This document shows, in pieces, positions 1-6,762 of a stretch of DNA of 15,912 nt. The stretch lies in contig DTSC01000087.1 of assembly GCA_012965625.1 (NCBI GenBank), forward strand, positions 1 through 15,912. Direction: 5' to 3'. Under the pieces are notes generated by a model, which made no database searches, had not been told where the DNA came from, and saw nothing but the letters and a program-made list of their open reading frames with translations. Numbering within the stretch: position 1 is the first letter of the stretch; each line of letters begins with the position of its first letter. Both the position numbers and the translations under genes were made by a program. The DNA comes from Flavobacteriales bacterium. GTDB lineage: Bacteria > Bacteroidota > Bacteroidia > NORP154.

Positions 1-18
1 CAAGGAGTGGTGAATTAA
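1..18 (+). CDS. Possible 3' end of upstream gene (E1, aceE?)
   Basis: The first bases read in frame 1 as five codons (QGVVN) followed by TAA at 16-18. The gene after it encodes the E2 subunit of an E. coli-style pyruvate dehydrogenase complex, so the expected neighbour is the homodimeric E1 (AceE). Five residues cannot identify a protein, and another frame stays open to TAA at 24-26, so this is a guess from gene order only. Confidence 0.2.
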   Translation, partial: QGVVN

Positions 19-52
19 TAATGTAATATAAAAAATTACTTAAAGAGGTAAA

Positions 53-1282
53 GTGGCAAATATAATAGACATACATGTTCCTGATATTGGCGGCACAGCT
101 GATGTGGAGGTAATAGAGATACTGGTAAAACCGGGCGATACTGTTCAGGAAGAAGATTCCCTGATCACCCTGGAGGGTGATAAAGCAACTATGGAAGTCC
201 CTTCACCAGAATCAGGAATTGTCAAAGAAATTAAAGTAAAAATTGGGGGCACTGTTTCAGAAGGAGATGTAATACTTACTATGGAATCGCAAGGCAGTGC
301 AAAACCTGTAGCTACAGAGAAGAAGGAGGCAGCCACAGAAAAGAAGAAACCAATCAGGAAAGAGGACTCAATTGAAGCCATAGCACCTGCCGGAGATGTG
401 TATGCTAGTCCAGGGGTAAGGCGATTGGCTCATGAGCTTGGCGTGGATTTGCGAAATGTAAAAGGAGAAGGTCCTAAGGGAAGGATCATCAAACAGGATG
501 TTTTTGCTTACGTCAAGCAAAGGCTATCGGCTCCATCTGGAGGAATTTCTGTAGGGGATGCGCCTAAAGTAGATTTTGCCAAATTCGGTGAAGTTGAGAT
601 TAAGAAATTAGGCAAGATCAAAAAGGCTACAGCTGTCAATGTTCACCGCAGCTGGGTGACCATTCCTCATGTAACTCAATTTGAAGAAGCTGACATTACT
701 GAAATGGAAGAGTATCGGAAAAAGAGCAAGAAGAAAACTGAAGATAAGGGCTTCAAGCTAACGCCTTTGGTTTTTATCATGAAAGCCGTTGTCAATTCTC
801 TTCAGGAATATCCGATGTTTAATTCCTCACTCGATGAAACTGGCGACAATTTGGTGATTAAAAAGTATTACCATATTGGGATCGCTGTTGATACTGAAGA
901 TGGATTAGTTGTTCCTGTAGTAAATGATGTAGATAAAAAAGACATCTTTCAATTGGCTGAGGAATTGAGCAAAATCTCTGAAAAGGCGAGAACGAAAAAA
1001 CTAACGCCAGTTCATATGGCGGGCTCCTGCTTTACCATTTCAAGCTTGGGAGGTATCGGAGGAACTGCATTTACCCCTATAGTGAAATCACCTGATGTAG
1101 GTATTTTAGGGGTGTCACGAGCTAGGATAAAACCCATTTATAAGGAACAGGAATTTGTGCCCAGGTTAATGCTTCCACTGTCCCTTTCTTATGATCATCG
1201 GGTGATAGATGGCGCCTATGCTGCCAGATTTATTGTTGACCTTGCAAGCCGTTTTAATGATGTTAAAAGATTAATCAAATGA
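53..1282 (+). CDS. aceF: Dihydrolipoamide acetyltransferase (E2 of pyruvate dehydrogenase)
   Basis: E2 core of the pyruvate dehydrogenase complex: it moves acetyl groups from lipoyl-lysine to CoA in the cytoplasm. The 409 residues show one lipoyl domain (about 1-79, with the lipoylated lysine at K44 in GDKATMEV), a charged Lys/Glu linker (80-115), a peripheral subunit-binding domain (about 116-158, with SPGVRRLA and GPKGRI) and the acyltransferase domain (about 185-409) with the catalytic motif DHRVIDG at H382 and D386. The start is GTG at 53, with AGAGG at 44-48 just upstream; the lipoyl domain begins at once, so no longer start is needed. The family often has two or three lipoyl domains; here there is one. 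The stop overlaps the lpd start as ATGA. A 2-oxoglutarate or branched-chain E2 is less likely, given the AceF-like lipoyl domain. Confidence 0.93.
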   Translation: MANIIDIHVPDIGGTADVEVIEILVKPGDTVQEEDSLITLEGDKATMEVPSPESGIVKEIKVKIGGTVSEGDVILTMESQGSAKPVATEKKEAATEKKKPIRKEDSIEAIAPAGDVYASPGVRRLAHELGVDLRNVKGEGPKGRIIKQDVFAYVKQRLSAPSGGISVGDAPKVDFAKFGEVEIKKLGKIKKATAVNVHRSWVTIPHVTQFEEADITEMEEYRKKSKKKTEDKGFKLTPLVFIMKAVVNSLQEYPMFNSSLDETGDNLVIKKYYHIGIAVDTEDGLVVPVVNDVDKKDIFQLAEELSKISEKARTKKLTPVHMAGSCFTISSLGGIGGTAFTPIVKSPDVGILGVSRARIKPIYKEQEFVPRLMLPLSLSYDHRVIDGAYAARFIVDLASRFNDVKRLIK

Positions 1283-2700
1283 GCACTACTGAACTAAATA
1301 CGGAATTGTTGGTTTTAGGTGCAGGGCCTGGCGGTTATTCTGCGGCTTTTCGTGCAGCTGATCTTGGCAAGAAGGTGGTGATAGTTGAAAAACATGAAAA
1401 ATTAGGCGGTGTTTGCTTAAATGTTGGATGTATCCCTTCTAAGGCCCTTTTACATGCTGCCCGGGTGATTGAGGATGCTAAGGATATGGCCGCTCACGGA
1501 ATTGAGTTTGGTGAACCTAAAATTGATACAGATAAATTATTGTCATGGAAAGAGGGTACTGTAAATAAACTTACTGACGGATTAATGGGATTGGCCAAAC
1601 GCAGAAAGGTTGAGGTGGTCCGTGGAGAAGGGAAATTTATCTCACCAACGGAATTGTCGGTAAAAATGATGGATGGAAACATGAACATCAAATTTGAAAA
1701 TGCAATCATAGCTGCTGGATCAAGACCGGTTTCCTTGCCTTTCATCCCTGAAGACCCACGCATCTTAGATTCTACAAAAGCCTTGGAGCTTGGAAAAACG
1801 CAAGGCAATATGCTGATCATAGGTGGTGGAATAATTGGACTGGAAATGGCTACAATTTACCACAGTTTGAACACGGATATTGATGTTGTAGAGTTTATGG
1901 ACCAGCTGATCCCTGGGGTTGATAAAGATATAGTGAAGGTGCTGCACAAACATGTTGACTCTAGATATAAAAATATTATGCTGGAAACAAAAGTTACCAA
2001 GGTAGATGCGATAAAAGAGGGCTTAATGGTGACTTTTGAAGGCAAGAATGCACCTTCCAAACCTCAGAAATATGACCAAATATTAGTAGCTGTAGGAAGA
2101 AAGCCTAATGCAGATCTTATTGATGCTGATAAATCAGGGATTAAGCTGGATGATAAAGGCTTTATTCCAGTAAACAACCAGCTGCAAACAAATGTGCCTA
2201 ATATCTATGCCATTGGAGACATCATAGGCCAGCCAATGCTTGCCCATAAGGCCGTTCCAGAAGGCAAGCTAGCCGCAGAAGTTATTGCTGGCAAAAGGCA
2301 TTATTTTGATGCTAAATGCATTCCTGCAGTTGCCTATACGGACCCTGAAGTTGCATGGGTTGGGATTAGTGAAAATGAAGCAAAAGCAAAAAACTTGGAT
2401 TATGGAAAAGGAATTTTTCCATGGGCTGCAAGTGGGAGGGCATTGGGCATGGCACGCTCGGAAGGAATGACAAAATTGATATTTGATAATACCAATAATA
2501 AGATAATTGGAGCTGGAATTGTAGGAGTAAATGCTTGCGAATTGATTGGGGAGATGACTCTGGCGATTGAAATGGGCTGTGAAGCAGAAGATATTGCACT
2601 TACGATACATCCTCACCCTACTTTGTCTGAAACCGTTATGTTGGCATCAGAGGCATTTGAAGGCACGATTACAGATTTGTATTTGCCAAAGAGGAGCTAA
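1279..2700 (+). CDS. lpd: Dihydrolipoamide dehydrogenase (E3)
   Basis: FAD flavoprotein that reoxidises the dihydrolipoyl group of E2 with NAD+. The N-terminal FAD fold has GAGPGGY (residues 14-20). The redox disulfide is C46/C51 in GGVCLNVGCIPSK, the NAD-binding glycines are GGGIIG (182-187), the second FAD motif is YAIGD, and the C-terminal dimer interface carries the catalytic pair H446 and E451 in HPHPTLSE. At 473 residues it is full length. The start overlaps the aceF stop by four bases, so the two are translationally coupled. Throughout, including the opening MSTTE and the AAGSRP segment, it resembles the enterobacterial Lpd more than I would expect for an ordinary Bacteroidota E3, which suggests an inherited or transferred proteobacterial-type PDH operon. 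Confidence 0.95.
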   Translation: MSTTELNTELLVLGAGPGGYSAAFRAADLGKKVVIVEKHEKLGGVCLNVGCIPSKALLHAARVIEDAKDMAAHGIEFGEPKIDTDKLLSWKEGTVNKLTDGLMGLAKRRKVEVVRGEGKFISPTELSVKMMDGNMNIKFENAIIAAGSRPVSLPFIPEDPRILDSTKALELGKTQGNMLIIGGGIIGLEMATIYHSLNTDIDVVEFMDQLIPGVDKDIVKVLHKHVDSRYKNIMLETKVTKVDAIKEGLMVTFEGKNAPSKPQKYDQILVAVGRKPNADLIDADKSGIKLDDKGFIPVNNQLQTNVPNIYAIGDIIGQPMLAHKAVPEGKLAAEVIAGKRHYFDAKCIPAVAYTDPEVAWVGISENEAKAKNLDYGKGIFPWAASGRALGMARSEGMTKLIFDNTNNKIIGAGIVGVNACELIGEMTLAIEMGCEAEDIALTIHPHPTLSETVMLASEAFEGTITDLYLPKRS

Positions 2701-2755
2701 ACATAAATGCCTCTTGAAAAAGGGACAATTACCATCAAAATCTTTAATTAATTAG

Positions 2756-2763
2756 TATTTTTG
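2756..2763 (+). promoter_or_regulatory. Candidate -7 box upstream of korA
   Basis: TATTTTTG matches the Bacteroidota -7 consensus TAnnTTTG and lies 31 bases before the korA start codon. I see no good TTTG -33 box at the usual distance, so it rests on the -7 match and its place in the 94-base gap after lpd. Confidence 0.4.
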
Positions 2764-2794
2764 TAACGAGGGAATAAAGAAGATAGAAATTACG

Positions 2795-4642
2795 ATGACT
2801 ACAAAGACAAAGGCAATACATGAGGAGCTTGACAAAGTAGTAATTAAGTTTGCTGGCGATTCAGGTGATGGGATGCAATTAACGGGTTCCCAATTTACAT
2901 TTACATCAGCAATTTTGGGGAATGATCTAGCTACATTTCCTGACTTTCCAGCAGAAATCCGTGCACCGCAGGGTACAGTTGAGGGTGTTTCCGGATTCCA
3001 GGTCCAAATCGGCAAGGTGCAAATTTTCACCCCAGGTGATGAGGCCGATGTATTGGTGACCATGAACGCTGCAGCCCTAAAGGCAAATCTTAAACAGCTC
3101 AGGAAAGGTGGCACATTAATAGTAGATATAGATAGCTTCGCAAAGAAAGATCTCGCTAAAGCTGGTTATGAATCCAATCCCTTGGAAGACGGCTCGGTTA
3201 ATGATTATAAATTAATACGGGCACCGATAACCTCTCTTACCAAAAAGGGGCTTGAGGGAATGGAAATGGATATGAAAAGCATACTAAGATGCAGGAATAT
3301 GTTTGCCTTGGGTATGATGTATTGGCTTTTTGACAGATCCATAGATCCAACCGTAGCATTTTTGGAGAAAAAATTTAAAAAAAGACCAGAAGTAATTGAG
3401 GCTAACAAGAAGATTTTAAATATAGGCTATTTCTATGCCGAAACCGTTGAAGCATTGCCATCCAGCTATAAAGTGCCATCGGCAAAAATTAATAAAGGAA
3501 CCTATCGTCATATCTCTGGAAATACAGCAATGGCATGGGGTTTACTTGCAGCTTCAGAAAAACTTGGGAAACAATTATTTTATGGTTCATACCCCATAAC
3601 TCCAGCATCAGACATATTACATGAATTGTCAAAGCATAAGAATCTTGGAGTTGTTACCTTGCAAGCAGAGGATGAAATTGCTGCCGTATGCTCTGCTATA
3701 GGCGCCAGCTATGCGGGAAATCTTGCGGTAACGGCTTCTTCAGGCCCTGGTGTGGCTTTAAAAGGAGAAGCCATCGGCTTGGCGGTAATGTCTGAGCTCC
3801 CTTTGATAGTGATTAATGTACAGAGAGCAGGCCCATCAACAGGGATGCCGACCAAAACAGAGCAAGCTGATCTTATGCAGGCCATTTACGGAAGGAACAG
3901 TGAAAGTCCGGCTATTGTATTGGCACCGAGCACACCTGCTAATTGTTTTGACATTGCTTTTGAGGCGGCTCGTCTGGCGATAGAGCACATGACCCCGGTT
4001 ATTATACTTTCAGATGGCTACCTTGGTAACGGCTCGGAGCCTTGGCGTTTTCCTAAAATGGCAGACCTGCCAGAAATTAAAGTGCCGGTAAACAAACTGC
4101 CTGGAGATGAATACAAACCCTATATCCGTGATAAAGAAAAATTGGTGCGTAGCTGGGTAGTTCCAGGAACTCCTGGTCTTGAGCACCGTATTGGAGGCAT
4201 TGAAAAAGAGGATGAGTCGGGTAATATTTCCTATGATCCGGAAAATCATGAAAAAATGGTCCGATTGCGCGCTGAAAAAGTGGATCGTGTAAAGCACTAT
4301 ATTCCAATACAGGAGGTCATTGGAGCAGAGAGTGGAGAATTGCTTTTGGTGGGATGGGGTGGCACCTATGGTTCGCTGCTTACCGCCTGCACGGAGCTGA
4401 ATGCGGAAGGAAAGGATGTTGGGTTGACACACTTTAACTATATTTTCCCAATGCCCTCCAATACTGATGAAATATTTAAAAGGTTCAAAAAGATCCTTGT
4501 ATGCGAATTGAACATGGGCCAGTTTGTAAAACATCTGCGTTCTATTTACCCGGACTTTAGCTTTGAGCAGTACAATAAGATCCAAGGCTTGCCTTTTTCA
4601 GTTTCGGAGCTTAAGGATAGAGTGAACAGTATTTTGGGTTAA
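2795..4642 (+). CDS. korA: 2-oxoacid:ferredoxin oxidoreductase, fused gamma/alpha subunit
   Basis: Larger subunit of a two-subunit 2-oxoacid:ferredoxin oxidoreductase, which oxidatively decarboxylates a 2-oxoacid to acyl-CoA and reduces ferredoxin. The 615 residues join an N-terminal gamma domain (about 1-200, opening with FAGDSGDGMQ) to an alpha domain (about 230-615). The latter has the family signature YPITPASD (Y266 onwards), the CoA/TPP-interface segment QAEDEIAAVCSAIGASYAG, and a C-terminal domain with the FPMPS and CELNMGQF segments. No ferredoxin domain is present, as usual for KorAB-type enzymes. It is followed after 34 bases by the beta subunit. 2-Oxoglutarate is the likely substrate from the KorAB architecture, but pyruvate or a broad range cannot be excluded from sequence. 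Confidence 0.9.
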   Translation: MTTKTKAIHEELDKVVIKFAGDSGDGMQLTGSQFTFTSAILGNDLATFPDFPAEIRAPQGTVEGVSGFQVQIGKVQIFTPGDEADVLVTMNAAALKANLKQLRKGGTLIVDIDSFAKKDLAKAGYESNPLEDGSVNDYKLIRAPITSLTKKGLEGMEMDMKSILRCRNMFALGMMYWLFDRSIDPTVAFLEKKFKKRPEVIEANKKILNIGYFYAETVEALPSSYKVPSAKINKGTYRHISGNTAMAWGLLAASEKLGKQLFYGSYPITPASDILHELSKHKNLGVVTLQAEDEIAAVCSAIGASYAGNLAVTASSGPGVALKGEAIGLAVMSELPLIVINVQRAGPSTGMPTKTEQADLMQAIYGRNSESPAIVLAPSTPANCFDIAFEAARLAIEHMTPVIILSDGYLGNGSEPWRFPKMADLPEIKVPVNKLPGDEYKPYIRDKEKLVRSWVVPGTPGLEHRIGGIEKEDESGNISYDPENHEKMVRLRAEKVDRVKHYIPIQEVIGAESGELLLVGWGGTYGSLLTACTELNAEGKDVGLTHFNYIFPMPSNTDEIFKRFKKILVCELNMGQFVKHLRSIYPDFSFEQYNKIQGLPFSVSELKDRVNSILG

Positions 4643-4676
4643 ACATTGAATAATATAAATAGGAAAAACAAAGATT

Positions 4677-5711
4677 ATGGCAACCGATGTATCTAAAAAT
4701 GCTGATGCACCATTAACAAGAAAAGATTTTTCCAGTGATCAAATGGTACGCTGGTGCCCTGGATGTGGTGATTATGCCATTCTTTCCTCCATGCAGAATG
4801 CAATGCCCCAATTGGGGCTCAAAAAAGAAGATTTTGTTTTTGTCGGAGGAATTGGATGTGGTGCCAGGTTTCCTTATTACATGAACACCTATGGGTTCCA
4901 TACTATTCATGGTAGGGGTCCGGCGGTAGCTACAGGTATTAAGCTGGCCAATCCTGACCTGCATGTCTGGGAGGTGCAGGGCGATGGAGATGCATTAGCC
5001 ATTGGCGGCAATCATTTTATACATGCGCTCAGAAGGAATATTGACATTACTATATTGCTGTTCAATAATGAGATCTATGGATTAACCAAGGGGCAGTATT
5101 CTCCTACTTCCAGAAGGGGTTTGAGGACCAACTCCACTCCCTTAGGGTCAATAGAAACACCTTTCGTTGCTGGAGAGCTTGCCATTGGTGCAAAGGGCGC
5201 CTTTTTCGCAAGAACCATTGATACAAACCCCAAGCTGATGACCCAAATATTTGTTGAGTCTTCCAAGCATAAGGGAACGGCTCTTATAGAGATTTTGCAA
5301 AATTGTGTCATTTATAATGACAAAACACACAAAGAGGTTACTGGCCCTGATACCAAGGATGATAATCAGCTTCATTTAGAGCATGGAAAACCGATGATCT
5401 TTGGGAAAGAACAAAATAAAGGGATCTGTTTGAACGACTTAAATCTGGAGATTGTGACTATTGGGGAAAACGGGGTGACCGAAGCAGATGTTTTGGTTCA
5501 TGATGCACATAATCCTAACCCCTCTCTTCACTTTATGCTGGTAGGTATGGCTCCTCCGGCAATGCCGATGGCCTTGGGTATCATTAGGTCTGTAGAGGCC
5601 CCTACCTATAATGATCTTATTGAGGGGCAAATCAAAGAAAGCAAAAAGACTTCCTCTTACAAAAATATGGATGAATTGTTGGGCGGCGACAATACATGGG
5701 TTGTTGACTAA
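4677..5711 (+). CDS. korB: 2-oxoacid:ferredoxin oxidoreductase, beta subunit
   Basis: TPP- and [4Fe-4S]-binding subunit that carries the catalytic centre of the KorAB enzyme. The four cluster cysteines are visible as C27 and C30 (WCPGCGDY), C61 (GGIGCGAR) and C210 (LQNCVIY); their spacing fits the cluster of archaeal-type 2-oxoacid:ferredoxin oxidoreductases. The TPP/Mg motif is GDGDALAIGGNH at 102-113, completed by NNEIYG (130-135) and the GLTKGQYSPTS loop. At 344 residues it is a normal length. It starts 34 bases after korA with no promoter-like sequence between, so the pair is one transcript. The enzyme is expected to be sensitive to oxygen, although HemF downstream suggests an organism that meets oxygen. 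Confidence 0.92.
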   Translation: MATDVSKNADAPLTRKDFSSDQMVRWCPGCGDYAILSSMQNAMPQLGLKKEDFVFVGGIGCGARFPYYMNTYGFHTIHGRGPAVATGIKLANPDLHVWEVQGDGDALAIGGNHFIHALRRNIDITILLFNNEIYGLTKGQYSPTSRRGLRTNSTPLGSIETPFVAGELAIGAKGAFFARTIDTNPKLMTQIFVESSKHKGTALIEILQNCVIYNDKTHKEVTGPDTKDDNQLHLEHGKPMIFGKEQNKGICLNDLNLEIVTIGENGVTEADVLVHDAHNPNPSLHFMLVGMAPPAMPMALGIIRSVEAPTYNDLIEGQIKESKKTSSYKNMDELLGGDNTWVVD

Positions 5712-5866
5712 AAGCCTTGCTTCTTATAATTATTACAGAGATTATTACCTCTACTTCTATTCCATTAGCTCTTATAACTTGATTTTATTTGTCCAAGCGC
5801 TACAACCTTAAATGCTGCTAATTAGAATCGGTCGTGATTAATATTCTTTCTGCTTTTTCCGGATCC

Positions 5867-5879
5867 TAGCGTAACGCTA
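5867..5879. terminator. Small hairpin in korB-tsup gap
   Basis: TAGCG-taa-CGCTA is a perfect 5-bp stem with a 3-base loop, next to a GGATCC palindrome. It lies in the 238-base gap after korB. There is no U-run on either side, so it may be a transcript end, a stability element or chance. Apart from this and the -7 box at 5917 I see nothing in the gap. Confidence 0.25.
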
Positions 5880-5916
5880 AAAGGTCATGCTAAACCATCT
5901 GTTGAAATTATAAGTA

Positions 5917-5924
5917 TACCTTTG
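5917..5924 (+). promoter_or_regulatory. Candidate -7 box upstream of TSUP exporter
   Basis: TACCTTTG fits TAnnTTTG exactly, 25 bases before the ATG of the exporter gene. No TTTG lies at the usual 18-21 base distance upstream (a TTG at 5902-5904 is too close), so the -33 element is weak or missing. Confidence 0.45.
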
Positions 5925-5949
5925 TAACAGATAAATTGAATCAATTTTG

Positions 5950-6762
5950 ATGGAAATTATTGGGTATTTTGGAGCGATAATAGTGGGAGTGCTGGTGGCA
6001 TTGGTTGGAGCAGGTGGCTCCATTCTTACAGTACCTATATTGGTATATCTGTTTGGAATAGCCCCAGTTACTGCAACGGGATACTCACTTCTTATTATTG
6101 GTATAACGAGCTTTATTAGCACTACTGGGTATATGTACCGAAAGCTAATAAATTACAGGATTGTAGTTTTATTTGGTATTCCCTCTGTCATTATGGTTTA
6201 TATCACTCGAAAATTCCTGGTTCCTTTGATTCCAGAAACTATTTTTGAGCAGGGACAATTGTTGATCACTAAAGATTCCTTCTTAATGTTGATGCTAGGT
6301 GTTTTGATTATGATTTCTGCCATCTCAATGATCTCTGTAAAAAAGAATTATAAAACAGATGAAGCACCCAGGAAAGTGTCCAACTTTCAATATTCACGGA
6401 TGATTCTTATTGAGGGGCTTATTATTGGAACACTAACGGGTTTTGTCGGAACTGGGGGTGGATTTATGATCATTCCTGCATTGGTTATTTTGTGCCAGAT
6501 ACCCATTAAAATCGCGGTTGGATCCGCCCTGTTGATTGCAGCATTCAAGTCAGGCATTGGATTTCTGGGTGAGATTGGCAATAACCCTAATATTGATTAT
6601 GAGTTTATGGGTATATTTACAGGTCTTGCCCTGATAGGGATAATAATAGGCAGCCTTCTTTCCCATAGAGTTTCGGGCTATAGGCTTCGTAATGCCTTTG
6701 GTTATTTTATCATGGTGATAGCGGTCTTTATTTTAATCCGGACCTGCCTGGACCTTTTCTAA
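5950..6762 (+). CDS. TSUP (TauE/SafE) family membrane transporter
   Basis: Inner-membrane protein of 270 residues with the two-fold repeat of the TauE/SafE (DUF81) family: glycine-rich first-half helices with GALVALVGAGGS-like character (VLVALVGAGGSILTVP) and a second copy starting GTLTGFVGTGGGFMIIP, about eight hydrophobic segments in all. Family members export sulfite, sulfoacetate or other organosulfur anions. I chose ATG at 5950 rather than the TTG directly before it. Its stop codon (6760-6762) directly abuts, with no gap, the stop of the convergent molybdoenzyme gene. If that enzyme oxidises sulfite, this exporter would be a second way to remove the same toxic ion. The substrate is inference from context; the family call is firm. 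Confidence 0.85.
   Translation: MEIIGYFGAIIVGVLVALVGAGGSILTVPILVYLFGIAPVTATGYSLLIIGITSFISTTGYMYRKLINYRIVVLFGIPSVIMVYITRKFLVPLIPETIFEQGQLLITKDSFLMLMLGVLIMISAISMISVKKNYKTDEAPRKVSNFQYSRMILIEGLIIGTLTGFVGTGGGFMIIPALVILCQIPIKIAVGSALLIAAFKSGIGFLGEIGNNPNIDYEFMGIFTGLALIGIIIGSLLSHRVSGYRLRNAFGYFIMVIAVFILIRTCLDLF

Noticed and set aside
4010..4585. 191-codon open frame on - inside korA
   Set aside because: It lies wholly opposite a clearly conserved gene, and its translation shows no recognisable motifs.
5947..5949. TTG start directly before the TSUP ATG
   Set aside because: An ATG follows at once at 5950 and is the more likely start.
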